From a virus: 51,229 nucleotides of DNA. The position numbers and the translations under genes are program-made. Under the pieces are notes generated by a model. The model did not search any database, was not told the DNA's origin, and saw nothing but the letters and a program-made list of their open reading frames with translations. Positions 36,499 to 45,295 of the stretch are shown piece by piece. The DNA lies in the IMG/VR virus record IMGVR_UViG_3300024351_000673, positions 1 through 51,229 of that record; one strand, 5' to 3'. The stretch's first letter is position 1. Each line of letters begins with the position of its first letter.

Positions 36499-37206
36499 TT
36501 ACCTTAATGTGTCAAAAGCAAAATGAGATCTGCATCCATCTTGCAGTACATAATGAAAAAATATTTGATGATAATAAAAGTCGTCTTTTTTAAATAACTC
36601 AAACCACTTTCGCTTTCCTGGCATTGGTGTTCTCCAGTGGGGTCTTTCACATCCTTTGTAAACCATGCCATCTCCTGGAGCTAAAATCACGCCTTTTTCC
36701 TCTCCTTTTTTTGAAATTATTTTTTTTGATTCGTCAATATAAATATCAGGTGTTTTAACAAAGATTGGCCATTCTTTCTCTTTTCCTTTTAAATTTGTAC
36801 TTATATGAACTGTTACTGAAATCTCACATGCGTCTCGGTCTACGTGTTTTTTTAAGTCCTGGCCCGGAAAATAAAAACGATCGTAGTAATACGTTTCATA
36901 TAAAGATCTTCCTAATTTTTGCTCTAATTTATTCTTAATTTCAGTGTGTATTTTTCTATATTTGGGGTACCAGTAACGAGACAAGGATCCTTTAACTTGT
37001 TCTTCAATTGGGACATGATTTACTTGATCTAATTTTTTCCCCCAGTAATTTAATTGTCCCCTGTCTTTTGGAGGTTTTTCTTCCATAGTTTGAGGATCAC
37101 AAAGATCTTTTAATATTAAATAACCATTTTCTTCAAAAAAAGAATTGCGAGTCCAAGTTGTTCCTGTGTTTTGACGTTCTGCGTCGATAACAAGCTTTTC
37201 TTCCAT
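36499..37206 (-). CDS. 2-oxoglutarate/Fe(II)-dependent oxygenase
   Basis: The 235-residue product has the iron-binding pair H121-x-D123 (KHVDRDACEISVTVHIS), the distal-His segment YKGCERPHWRTP (H190) and YYHQIFFHYVLQDG near the end. These are features of phage 2OG oxygenases that hydroxylate protein side chains or other substrates. It is encoded in markedly AT-rich DNA and is Lys-rich, unlike its neighbours. It is adjacent to a second oxygenase and upstream of a glycine-rich fibre gene. Confidence 0.75.
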   Translation of the reverse strand: MEEKLVIDAERQNTGTTWTRNSFFEENGYLILKDLCDPQTMEEKPPKDRGQLNYWGKKLDQVNHVPIEEQVKGSLSRYWYPKYRKIHTEIKNKLEQKLGRSLYETYYYDRFYFPGQDLKKHVDRDACEISVTVHISTNLKGKEKEWPIFVKTPDIYIDESKKIISKKGEEKGVILAPGDGMVYKGCERPHWRTPMPGKRKWFELFKKDDFYYHQIFFHYVLQDGCRSHFAFDTLR

Positions 37207-37212
37207 GATGTT

Positions 37213-37833
37213 TTATTTCCAGCGGGGGCCAACCACCCAACCTACCAAGGATTTTCTAACTCCTTTTTTTACTTTAAGAACTCGATGTTGTGTTCTTGAG
37301 TCAAAAAGAACAATAGTACCTTTTCTTCTCGGTGCAAAATAAGATTTTCCTTTTTCATCAAGAAATTGCACATTCCCCCCCTCATAAGAATCTGGATCAG
37401 ATAATTGCAAAGAAAAAGATAACTTACGCACTAACTCGATGTTTTGATTGAAAAAATCTTGCGCTAATCCTTCTGTTCGGTTACCTACTGATACAGGTTT
37501 ATATGAACCTGCTAAGCCTGAATCATTATGCCACCCGTAAAATTGTCCTTCTTTATATTTTGTATATTGCAAAGATTCGTTGTCTATGCAATGAAGATCA
37601 TATAAAAAATTTTCTCTATTTGCTCTTTGTACATAGTGCCAAATAAAACCACCTATCCAATGGTGAGAAGGTATCCATGTATTCTCAGAATTTCTTATCT
37701 CTTTATTTAAAATATCTCCAGTCAGTTTTGAATCTTCCATTTTCGACTCAAAAGACTTTATTAAATCTTTTTCTAAAATTTCTACAATATTTTCGGGTAT
37801 ATCTGTGTAATACCAAACGCTTTGAAACGCCAT
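37213..37833 (-). CDS. PKHD-type 2-oxoglutarate/Fe(II) oxygenase
   Basis: The 206-residue product shows YGWHNDSG (H102, D104), RKLSFSLQLSDPDSYEGGNV, and DSRTQHRVLKVKKGVRKSLV (H182, R192), the ordered Fe ligands and 2OG-binding Arg of the PiuC/PKHD group related to prolyl hydroxylases. It is followed six bases later by the other oxygenase. AT-rich codon use. A small hairpin touches the start codon. Confidence 0.85.
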   Translation of the reverse strand: MAFQSVWYYTDIPENIVEILEKDLIKSFESKMEDSKLTGDILNKEIRNSENTWIPSHHWIGGFIWHYVQRANRENFLYDLHCIDNESLQYTKYKEGQFYGWHNDSGLAGSYKPVSVGNRTEGLAQDFFNQNIELVRKLSFSLQLSDPDSYEGGNVQFLDEKGKSYFAPRRKGTIVLFDSRTQHRVLKVKKGVRKSLVGWVVGPRWK

Positions 37834-37834
37834 T

Positions 37835-37848
37835 CTTAAAGGTTTAAG
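37835..37848 (-). promoter_or_regulatory. Small palindrome one base before a start codon
   Basis: On the minus strand CTTAAA-CC-TTTAAG ends one base before ATG 37833. The stem is AT-rich, so stability is modest. Confidence 0.3.
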
Positions 37849-37878
37849 ATAAGCAGATCATAGCAGATAAATTAAGAT

Positions 37879-38814
37879 TTAAACGGGGTAACGGATCACT
37901 GCTACTCCAGAATTACCTGACGCACCTGATCCAGATGGAGAAGGACCAGGTTGTCCATCGCCTCCGTTTCCTGCTGTTGCTGGAATTACAGCTGACCAAC
38001 CAGGATTGGTCGGGAAGAATCCAGGACATCTTGAACCACCCGCCCGATCTGGACTCTGTCCCTGAATTGCCCCATCACCTCCTGCATAAGTTGCACCACT
38101 GCCCCCAACAACGGGATAAAAGTAATTAGAACCTCCAAAACCACTTTGTCCGCCGCTGCCCCCACCAGACGAGGCATTTACACTATTCACACCGCCACCA
38201 CATCCTCCATAACCACCTCCATCTCCGGGATATGGAGAACCCGCATCTCCAGTGCTTGAATTGGGGCGATAACTATTAGCAGGAGAACCACCACCTCTAG
38301 CAATTGTTTCATTTGCAGGTCCTTCGTTAGATCCACCGCCACCAGCACCACCGCCACCAACTACCCAATTATCGCCACCACTTTGAATAGTTGTCCAACC
38401 GCCACCGCCACCGCCACCGCCAGATGACCCGCTTGGACCGGCATTGCCTCCTGGACCACCACCGTTGGTACCCCCTGCCCCACCTCCTGTACCTACAGCA
38501 GAACCAGTACCACCAGTACCTCCACCACCAATAGTGACTGATAAAGATGTGCTTGGAGAAACTGGTACAACTAAATATCCGGCTCCTCCGCCGCCTCCGC
38601 CGCCTCCTCCTGCAGGACCATCTTGTCCACCGCCGCCGCCACCGCCGCCAATGGATAATAGCTCTACATCTCCTCGACCAGAAAGAACGGTAAATGGTCC
38701 AGGTGATGTATAGACATGGTATGTATAACCATCACCAGGGGTAAGGGTTGAGTTCCCCCCAGATCCCGATATTTTTCCAAGAGTGCCTGCAAGAAATAGC
38801 TGAAGAATAGACAT
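37879..38814 (-). CDS. Glycine-rich tail fibre or adhesin protein
   Basis: The 311-residue product begins MSILQLFLAGTLGKISGSGG. From about residue 45 it is dominated by Gly runs and GGxGG repeats, ending SGNSGVAVIRYPV. Similar Gly-rich proteins with a terminal GVAVIRY are predicted phage fibre-tip or adhesin proteins that may form polyglycine-II bundles. Two oxygenase genes directly downstream could modify it. The family is recognisable by composition rather than by residues. Confidence 0.65.
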   Translation of the reverse strand: MSILQLFLAGTLGKISGSGGNSTLTPGDGYTYHVYTSPGPFTVLSGRGDVELLSIGGGGGGGGQDGPAGGGGGGGGGAGYLVVPVSPSTSLSVTIGGGGTGGTGSAVGTGGGAGGTNGGGPGGNAGPSGSSGGGGGGGGWTTIQSGGDNWVVGGGGAGGGGSNEGPANETIARGGGSPANSYRPNSSTGDAGSPYPGDGGGYGGCGGGVNSVNASSGGGSGGQSGFGGSNYFYPVVGGSGATYAGGDGAIQGQSPDRAGGSRCPGFFPTNPGWSAVIPATAGNGGDGQPGPSPSGSGASGNSGVAVIRYPV

Positions 38815-38821
38815 TTGTTTC

Positions 38822-39598
38822 TTAAGAAATATTTCCGTTGATTACAAATTCATTAGATGCTACGCAAAGTATTGTAGCAACTCCTCTCAATAAAAGTGTT
38901 CTGTTTCCTGTATTTGCAGTACCCCCTTGTCTTAGGGTAACGCTTGCACCTTGTGTAATGGTAATGCTTGAAGCGGAATTATTGTAGATACTTATTGCAT
39001 CTCCAGTAGAGAATACAGAAGCTGGAACTGTAACGCCTGCAGTTGTAGAAATATGCCTTCCGGCGTCTCCAATAACAAGGGTATAACTGGTTGACTGAGC
39101 GTTTGCTGGAATGCTTCTGACATCACCTTTACTATCACGAGTCGTAGCACCAGAAACTTGTGTAGTAAAGTTGCCAGAACTAAAGTTAGCAGTGATACCT
39201 GTAACAGTAACTCCAGTTATGCTGGTCGTAAAATTAGCGCTGACTGCATTAATAGTTGTACCGCTAAATGTTGTTCCCGTTACTGTGCTTGTAAAATTTG
39301 CACTATTAAAATTAGCGACAGATCCAGTATGAGTTGGACCAAGAACAGTGGCACCGCTAAGAGTTGTGGTAAAAATACCGGTAACTGCTGTAATCGTCGT
39401 GAATTGACTTGTGTTACCTGTAACTGTATTGAATTGAGCTGTATTACCGGTAATGGTCGCTCCAGATATGGTTCCAGTTGCCGTAATATTATTGAAGTTA
39501 CCTGCTGCAATGCCAAGCAGCCCGCTAACGGTAGTTGTAGCATCAGAGCCACCTGACGTATAAGTTAAATTATCAACTTTTAAAGTCCCGTAAGCCAT
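38822..39598 (-). CDS. Tail fibre protein with TVTG-type repeats
   Basis: The 258-residue product begins MAYGTLKVDNLTYTSGGSDA, a typical N-terminus of phage fibre proteins. Repeats follow, such as GATITGNTAQFNTVTGNTSQ and FSGTTINAVSANFTTSITG, and a C-terminal beta domain SIPANAQSTSYTLVIGDAGR. The repeats are the same type as in the 897-residue protein next door, so the two probably arose by duplication or share a fibre. Confidence 0.7.
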   Translation of the reverse strand: MAYGTLKVDNLTYTSGGSDATTTVSGLLGIAAGNFNNITATGTISGATITGNTAQFNTVTGNTSQFTTITAVTGIFTTTLSGATVLGPTHTGSVANFNSANFTSTVTGTTFSGTTINAVSANFTTSITGVTVTGITANFSSGNFTTQVSGATTRDSKGDVRSIPANAQSTSYTLVIGDAGRHISTTAGVTVPASVFSTGDAISIYNNSASSITITQGASVTLRQGGTANTGNRTLLLRGVATILCVASNEFVINGNIS

Positions 39599-39639
39599 TC
39601 GATTTTCCTGGTCTTCTTACGTTTTAATTTACTTTAATT

Positions 39640-42333
39640 CTACTCAAGTATGTTCCAAAGTGACCCACTTGGAACGTCTACCGTGAAGCCAGTTTGAATT
39701 TCAACTGGTCCTTGACTCAATCCATTATATCCAGCAGTAAGACCAAAGTTTACGTCAATCACAATCTTGCTTTGCATGATGGTAGTGATTGCACTTCCAC
39801 CACCACCACTCTGAACAACCCAAGATGTTGTACCATTTCCATTGGTTTGCAGAACGAATCCCGCAGTACCAACTGTGGTTGGGAAAGAGAATAAACCCCT
39901 GGGGCGAACATCACCAGAGCCGGTAACAAATGTTGCACCACCCGCAATAAACGTATCGCCAGAGTTAGTAACAAAAATACCAGTCGTTGCTCGAACCGTA
40001 TCGCCTGTGATGGTTGCACCAGAGATCTGAGCCGTGAAGACTCCGCTAACTCCAGTGATTTGAGTAACGTTTGCTGTCTGTCCGGTAATGGAAGAACCGG
40101 AGAGAGTGACAAAGTTTGCAGTCGTACCGGTAATCGTTGTTCCTGTGACAGTAGTAAATCCTGCGGTATTCCCCGTTAATGTCCCAAACTGACCGGTGTT
40201 TCCGGTAATCGTTGTACCACTTAACGAAGTAGTAAATACACCACTGATCCCCGTGATGTTGCTTCCTAAAACCGTATTACCAGTAATTGTGGTACCGGAA
40301 AGGTTGCTGGTAAATACACCAGAGATTCCAGTGATACTACTAAATCGACCCGCGTCACCCGTTACAACTGCACCAGAAACCTGGGTTGTAAATACGCCAT
40401 TGACACCGGTTATTGCTGTTGCTTGTACTGCATTGCCAGTGATTAAGGCACCAGAAATTTGTGTTGTATAAACACCGCTTACGAAGTTAGCCGTTGTACC
40501 GGTGACGGTAGTGCCTGTGATGCTAGTTGTAAAGTTACCACCAACAAAATTGGCAGCTGTACCTGTTACTGTTGTTCCAGTAACCGTGGTGAATCCAGCC
40601 GTCCCTCCAGTTAGTGCTGTGAATTGAGCTAAGTTTCCAGTAACAGTGGCACCAGAGATTTGAGAGGTAAAGACGCCTGATACACCAGTGATATTGGTTG
40701 CCTGAAGCGTCGTACCTGTAATCGTGGTGCCGCTTAAAGTCCCAGTTATTTGAACACCAGAGCTGAAGTAACCAGAGCCTTCGACTCGTAGGTTGCCGGA
40801 GACAACAAGATCACCAGTGACGGTATGAGAAGCAGCAACAAGGGTGCCAAAGATACCGCTTGTGAAACGTGCTGTTCCACCAGTAACAGTCTGACCAGAA
40901 ACCTGGGTTGTAAAGACGCCGCTAACAAAGTTGGCAGTAGTACCGGTAATGGTTGTTCCGGTGACAGTTGTGAAACCAGCAGTGTTTCCGGTGACGGTAC
41001 CAAAGAAACCATTGTTGCCCTGGATGGAAATACCAGAAACAGTGGTCGTACCAATGACGGTACCGCCAGTAATAACGCTCCCTTCTAAGCTCAGGAAACG
41101 TCCGTATTCACCGGTTACATTTAGACCAGAAACCTGGGTCGTAAAAACGCCACTAACAAAGTTGGCAACAGAGCCGGTAACAGTAGTACCCGTAAGAGTT
41201 GTAAAACCACCACCTGCACCGGTGATGGTGATGCCACTAACACGACCCGTGACGTTAATACCAGAACTAAAGAGTCCTGAACCACGGACTAAAAGATCGC
41301 TGTTGACCGTAGCGGTACCAGTGACTGTAATGTTCTCTCGAACAATGCCAGTTGTAAAGAATGCAGTAATTGCATTTAGCGTTGTGAAATTACCGGTATT
41401 ACCTGTGACGGTAGTGCCAGTAACCGTTGTAAACCCTGCAGAGTTACCAGTTAGTGTTCCGAATTGACCAAGGCCACCAGTGATAGTCGCACCAGAGACT
41501 TGGGTCGTGCCGATGATATTAACGCCAGTGACGTTTGTGAACTGTGCGTTGGTACCAGTGATGGTGGTACCACTGACAGTACCAGTGATTTGTACACCAG
41601 AACTAAAGAAACCAGAACCACGAACAATCAGATCACCACTGATGGTCGAGTTACCAGTGATGATGTGAGATCCAGCGTTCAGGACCTGGAAGTTACCCGT
41701 CGTGAAGTTAGCTGTCGTACCAGTAACCGTGGCTCCGGACAGTAACGTCGTATAAATACCGGTGATACCGGTTGCAGTACCAAAGGCACCAAAGTCGCCG
41801 GTAACAGTACCACCTCTTAGGTAGTTACTGAATACACCAGAAACCGCAGCCAGGTTTCCAAAGTTACCTGTATTACCAGTAACGGTGGCACCAGAAACAA
41901 TCGTTGTAAAAGTACCGGATACACCCGTCAGGGTGGTCACAGAAAAACTATTAGTACTTAATGTGTTTGCAGTTACGTTTGTTGCGTTGACGTTGGTACC
42001 GGTAATGGTCGTACCACTGAACGTACCGGTAACGTTTGTTGTACCAGAAACGTAAAGGGTTCCGATATTTGTTGTATTGCTAACATTCAGACCAGAGATC
42101 GTGGCCTGGTCTTGAACCGTCAGGTTGTCTTCAATAAGAACCGAACCACTGACAGTGCCGCCAGTGCGCGGTAAGTAATAGATATTAAGGTATGCCTTGG
42201 TGCCAGATATTGTTAGCTTCTTATTCTTAATCGCAGGGTCGACCTCACCGACATCCACAACTGTCAGCAGATCTCCATCCGCTAACTGGATGCCGGCAAG
42301 TTCTTGTAGCTCGGATATACGCCTGTTGGCCAC
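39640..42333 (-). CDS. Long repeat-built tail fibre protein
   Basis: The 897-residue product begins MANRRISELQELAGIQLADG, the ISEL-x-ADLLxVVD type N-terminus of many phage fibres. About 700 residues of beta-solenoid-like repeats follow (variants of TVTGTTANFVSGVFTTQVSG). Three copies of a marker module 'gdL.VrGSGffSSGvqiTG' divide the shaft. The C-terminal 70 residues differ (TIMQSKIVIDVNFGLTAGYN). Probably a trimeric host-recognition fibre. Low codon and sequence complexity makes recombination likely. Confidence 0.75.
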   Translation of the reverse strand: MANRRISELQELAGIQLADGDLLTVVDVGEVDPAIKNKKLTISGTKAYLNIYYLPRTGGTVSGSVLIEDNLTVQDQATISGLNVSNTTNIGTLYVSGTTNVTGTFSGTTITGTNVNATNVTANTLSTNSFSVTTLTGVSGTFTTIVSGATVTGNTGNFGNLAAVSGVFSNYLRGGTVTGDFGAFGTATGITGIYTTLLSGATVTGTTANFTTGNFQVLNAGSHIITGNSTISGDLIVRGSGFFSSGVQITGTVSGTTITGTNAQFTNVTGVNIIGTTQVSGATITGGLGQFGTLTGNSAGFTTVTGTTVTGNTGNFTTLNAITAFFTTGIVRENITVTGTATVNSDLLVRGSGLFSSGINVTGRVSGITITGAGGGFTTLTGTTVTGSVANFVSGVFTTQVSGLNVTGEYGRFLSLEGSVITGGTVIGTTTVSGISIQGNNGFFGTVTGNTAGFTTVTGTTITGTTANFVSGVFTTQVSGQTVTGGTARFTSGIFGTLVAASHTVTGDLVVSGNLRVEGSGYFSSGVQITGTLSGTTITGTTLQATNITGVSGVFTSQISGATVTGNLAQFTALTGGTAGFTTVTGTTVTGTAANFVGGNFTTSITGTTVTGTTANFVSGVYTTQISGALITGNAVQATAITGVNGVFTTQVSGAVVTGDAGRFSSITGISGVFTSNLSGTTITGNTVLGSNITGISGVFTTSLSGTTITGNTGQFGTLTGNTAGFTTVTGTTITGTTANFVTLSGSSITGQTANVTQITGVSGVFTAQISGATITGDTVRATTGIFVTNSGDTFIAGGATFVTGSGDVRPRGLFSFPTTVGTAGFVLQTNGNGTTSWVVQSGGGGSAITTIMQSKIVIDVNFGLTAGYNGLSQGPVEIQTGFTVDVPSGSLWNILE
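39960..42080 (-). repeat. Degenerate tandem repeats in the fibre gene
   Basis: Short units recur throughout, such as ACCGGTAATGGTTGTTCC-like blocks on the + strand. Larger modules starting ACACCAGAACTAAAGAA (about 41595), CCAGAACTAAAGAGTCC (about 41255) and ACACCAGAGCTGAAGTA (about 40753) encode the three SSGVQITG markers. Unit boundaries vary, so this is a protein-coding repeat tract and not CRISPR. Confidence 0.7.
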
Positions 42334-42363
42334 CTATTAAATCACAAAAACCCCATAAAATGA

Positions 42364-42369
42364 ATTATA
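42364..42369 (-). promoter_or_regulatory. -10 box TATAAT for the long fibre gene
   Basis: Perfect TATAAT on the minus strand (GACTATAATTCATTTTATGG), about 31 bases before the ATG at 42333. No strong -35. Confidence 0.4.
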
Positions 42370-42389
42370 GTCGCAGTGTGTCTACCCAC

Positions 42390-42761
42390 TTAACGAGCCT
42401 TGATTTCAATGCGCGGTAAGTGGTTAGTCGTAAAGTTCCAGGCTGCCTGAACACCTGTGACTAGGCCGCAAGCAATCGCAAAGACAACAATGAGTTCGGC
42501 AACGGTTAGGTTGCGGCGCACATAAACAACTTGCGGTTGTGGCGGCTGAAATACGGGAATCGACGGACGTGGTGCCACGGGGACTTCCTCTGGAGGAGCC
42601 ACTTGCTTTTGCTGCTGCAGAATCGTCATCCGAACGGCTTCTTCCCGTGCACGAGCCTTCATGGCTTCCAGCATCTCAGGAGTAATTCCCTGAAGTGCAG
42701 GCGGCATTTGAGGCTTTTCAGCCGACTGAGTAGGAGTACTGGAAGGAATTTGTTCTTCCAT
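42390..42761 (-). CDS. Single-pass membrane protein with proline-rich N-terminus
   Basis: The 123-residue product begins MEEQIPSSTPTQSAEKPQMP, has a helical region PEMLEAMKARAREEAVRMTI, then a Pro-rich stretch and one membrane helix LTVAELIVVFAIACGLVTGV near the C-terminus. Placement beside fibre genes suggests a virion or lysis role. I chose ATG 42761 over 42794. Confidence 0.55.
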   Translation of the reverse strand: MEEQIPSSTPTQSAEKPQMPPALQGITPEMLEAMKARAREEAVRMTILQQQKQVAPPEEVPVAPRPSIPVFQPPQPQVVYVRRNLTVAELIVVFAIACGLVTGVQAAWNFTTNHLPRIEIKAR

Positions 42762-42803
42762 CGTGGTGCAAAAGATTTGCCCATACACTAGCATCTAACC
42801 AAA

Positions 42804-43238
42804 ATGTTTGCCGCTATGAAATACGGTCTGCGCAAAAGCCTGGAAGATATTGCGTTTGAACTAAAAGGAATCAAGAACGTCCTTAGTTCCATGTGGCACA
42901 GCCGTTATTCAACCGGTGAAATTGATGTGTTGAATCCAGAGGCTTATGCCGATGAGTACATCTCGACAGAAGAATGCGGAAAACGATTGGGAGTCTCCGA
43001 TCAGACCATCCGTAATTGGATTGCCATCGGTCGGCGTGATCCAAATAAAGGATGGACAGAAGGCATCCATTTCGTCAATGTCTCTCCTGATCCCAACCGT
43101 AAAGCTGTCCTTCGCGTGCCTTGGAACCAACTGGTGCAATCCTTCTCCAAGAACAGGGACCTGGAATCAGGAGATCTAAGAGGTAAAGGCGACAGTGCAA
43201 CCAAGATGTACAAGACAGACAGGGGCTTTCTTGAATAA
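42804..43238 (+). CDS. Helix-turn-helix DNA-binding protein
   Basis: The 144-residue product contains YISTEECGKRLGVSDQTIRN (52-71) followed by WIAIGRRDPNKGWTEGIHFV, a winged-HTH of the MerR/excisionase type. A second Met at residue 5 (42816) is an alternative start. The C-terminal third is charged and probably disordered. It heads a + strand operon, so it may regulate it. A similar HTH begins at 51098. Confidence 0.65.
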   Translation: MFAAMKYGLRKSLEDIAFELKGIKNVLSSMWHSRYSTGEIDVLNPEAYADEYISTEECGKRLGVSDQTIRNWIAIGRRDPNKGWTEGIHFVNVSPDPNRKAVLRVPWNQLVQSFSKNRDLESGDLRGKGDSATKMYKTDRGFLE

Positions 43239-43708
43239 TGGCCCATCGATTCCGTGGAGTTGATATCTCCTCCGTAACCATTGAGAATCACGAGCAACTC
43301 CTTCCGGAATCTCTCATCCGGCAAGTCGAAATGTTCATGCCACCAGAGGGGTCATTCGACGACGGATGCCTCAGGCGGTACCTGGAGAACCTGAAAAACT
43401 ATGAAGAAGAAGACGCCAACTCTGGCATGACCCTTGCCAATCGATTGCGTCTTGCGTTCCAGGATCTAGCACCTGATACGATCTGCGGCAAGTTTCCGCA
43501 AGCCGAGTTGCCGCTCAAAAGAAGGTTGCGTTGCGTTGCTGAGTACCTCATTCGTTCCGGTGAATTTGACAAGGTTCGTGACGAGAACGGCAAACTTGTC
43601 AAAAAACGTGGCGTCCTTGGCAAACTTGTTGTCTTGTATCAACCGACCGAAAAGCTTCTAGAATCCCTACATCGTCAAGGACTGATTGAAAATGGTAAGC
43701 AGGCGTGA
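43238..43708 (+). CDS. Hypothetical protein
   Basis: The 156-residue product begins MAHRFRGVDISSVTIENHEQ. It is helical and charged, with a predicted winged-helix-like basic segment (KRRLRCVAEYLIRSGEFDKV). The ATG overlaps the previous TAA (TAATG). No family is recognised with confidence. Confidence 0.55.
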   Translation: MAHRFRGVDISSVTIENHEQLLPESLIRQVEMFMPPEGSFDDGCLRRYLENLKNYEEEDANSGMTLANRLRLAFQDLAPDTICGKFPQAELPLKRRLRCVAEYLIRSGEFDKVRDENGKLVKKRGVLGKLVVLYQPTEKLLESLHRQGLIENGKQA

Positions 43709-44081
43709 AAAGTTAATTGCTTCTGTCATTGGTCCAGAGCTGGACCAAACCAAGGCACGGATGCTGGATGCCACCATCAAGCTCATCCTTGGTGACATGG
43801 GACAACAGTATTGCAAGATGTGGGAACTGGAAGGACCTGGAGTGATGGTCTTCCAACCAGAAAACAAGGAGCGTTCTATGTTCTTCTGGACTCTCAAAGA
43901 AATTCACTCGGCCCAAGAAGATTGTGAACGGAGCAACGATGGCGACATGGCAGAGACTTTCCGTCGCATCCTCTCGGCTGCACAGAAGATTGATCCAACG
44001 GAAAAAGCCGGTTACGTCATTAATGACAAAGATGGCATCCGCTATTGCGAGATTGATTACAACAAAACATCGGAGAAATGA
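43692..44081 (+). CDS. Hypothetical protein
   Basis: The 129-residue product begins MVSRREKLIASVIGPELDQT. It overlaps the previous gene by 17 bases and the next by four (ATGA). It is helical, with a central WELEGPGVMVFQPENK. No known family. Confidence 0.55.
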   Translation: MVSRREKLIASVIGPELDQTKARMLDATIKLILGDMGQQYCKMWELEGPGVMVFQPENKERSMFFWTLKEIHSAQEDCERSNDGDMAETFRRILSAAQKIDPTEKAGYVINDKDGIRYCEIDYNKTSEK

Positions 44082-44674
44082 AAGAAGCTGGGGTCCGTGG
44101 TGTTAAATCAAGATCAGAAGATGCTGAGTTGATTACTAACTCAGATCTGATCGTTGCTGCCAACGAAGTGATGGGTGGCATCGAACTCGATGTTGCCAGC
44201 AGCAAGGTTGCCAATGAATACGTCCAGGCCCCTGCTTTCTTTACACCATCGGACGATGGGTTGAACGGACAGCAGTGGTACGGGAATGTTTATTTGTTCC
44301 CACCAGCGGGAGCATACTTCTGGGACATTAAGAACGAACGATGGAAGATGACACGGGCATCCTCTCCATCACTTACGTCCTCTCACGCCGTCTGGTTCAG
44401 AAAGCTGTATCGGTCTTGGCTTGCGAAGGAAATCAAGCAAGCCATTTACTTTACCAATTGTCCGGACATGATACGGTATGAGCCCAAGATTTTTAGTTTT
44501 CCTTTATGCATCCTGAGGGTTGCTCCTAGCCTGTTGCGTCATAACAGTCAAGGAATTAAGCCGCATCGGACGTGCACTTCTCTAGTTGTCTATCTTCCGC
44601 CCACAGATTCATCTGATGTGGCAGTCGAACGTTTCATTGATGTTTATTCGGAACGCGGGCATATTCTCTCGTGA
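44078..44674 (+). CDS. DNA N6-adenine methyltransferase-like protein lacking the NPPY motif
   Basis: The 198-residue product resembles the phage Dam family: ANEVMGGIELDVASSKVANE (28-47), PAFFTPSDDGLNGQQWYGNV (52-71). In active enzymes this is followed by NPP(Y/F); here the sequence is LFPPAGAYFW (73-82), without the Asn and aromatic. It may therefore have lost methylation activity or act on something else. A clean reading frame shows that it is still under selection as a protein. Confidence 0.6.
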   Translation: MKEAGVRGVKSRSEDAELITNSDLIVAANEVMGGIELDVASSKVANEYVQAPAFFTPSDDGLNGQQWYGNVYLFPPAGAYFWDIKNERWKMTRASSPSLTSSHAVWFRKLYRSWLAKEIKQAIYFTNCPDMIRYEPKIFSFPLCILRVAPSLLRHNSQGIKPHRTCTSLVVYLPPTDSSDVAVERFIDVYSERGHILS

Positions 44675-44680
44675 TTTCTG

Positions 44681-44686
44681 TATACT
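44681..44686 (+). promoter_or_regulatory. -10 box TATACT before dcd
   Basis: TATACT preceded by TTTCTG. A start near 44693 would make ATG 44696 nearly leaderless, which favours ATG 44708 as the dcd start. No clear -35. Confidence 0.4.
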
Positions 44687-44707
44687 AAAAATCGAATGAC
44701 AGGGTCC

Positions 44708-45295
44708 ATGAGCGTTCTGGCCGATTGGGAAATCAAGCAGCTTGCAGAAGAAGAAGAAATGATTGCTCCCTTTGTTGACCATCTGGTCAGCAAGGAAGAT
44801 GGTCGCAAGCTTCTCAGTTATGGCTTGAGCTCTTATGGATATGACATCCGTCTTTCCCCTGAGCAGTGTCTCATCTTTGGTCGCATTTCAGAAGGTGATT
44901 GCGATCCAAAGAACTTTGATCCTGAGATCCTGAAACCTTCCGAGCTTTTGGAAGATGAGCGCGGTCAATACTTCCTGTTGCCTCCATACGGATACTGTCT
45001 TGGTGTGGCCCAGGAGCGTCTCAAGCTTCCCCGTGATGTGACCGTCGTTGCTGTCGGTAAATCCACCTATGCACGCTCTGGCATCCTGGTGAACATCACC
45101 CCCGCTGAAAGTGGGTGGGAAGGTTACCTAACACTTGAAATCAGTAACTGCACTGGCCTCTTCAATCGCATTTATGCTAACGAAGGCATCACACAGTTGC
45201 TTTTCTATCGGGGCAACCCCTGTCATGTAACTTACCAAGATCGCAAGGGTAAGTATCAAGACCAACCAGATCGTGTCGTTTTTTCTCAAGTCTGA
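44708..45295 (+). CDS. dcd: dCTP deaminase
   Basis: The 195-residue product has SYGLSSYGYDIRLSPE (start of the fold), VAVGKSTYARSGILVNITPA with the substrate-binding Ser/Arg region, and ESGWEGYLTLEISN with the catalytic-type Glu, all typical of dCTP deaminase/dUTPase trimers. It yields dUTP and then dUMP for ThyX. No separate dUTPase was seen, so a bifunctional enzyme is possible. ATG 44696 in the same frame is an alternative start. Confidence 0.9.
   Translation: MSVLADWEIKQLAEEEEMIAPFVDHLVSKEDGRKLLSYGLSSYGYDIRLSPEQCLIFGRISEGDCDPKNFDPEILKPSELLEDERGQYFLLPPYGYCLGVAQERLKLPRDVTVVAVGKSTYARSGILVNITPAESGWEGYLTLEISNCTGLFNRIYANEGITQLLFYRGNPCHVTYQDRKGKYQDQPDRVVFSQV

Noticed and set aside
38822-42333. 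CRISPR array from the dense short repeats
   Set aside because: Repeats are degenerate, unit length varies and the tract is one continuous reading frame with fibre-type protein repeats.
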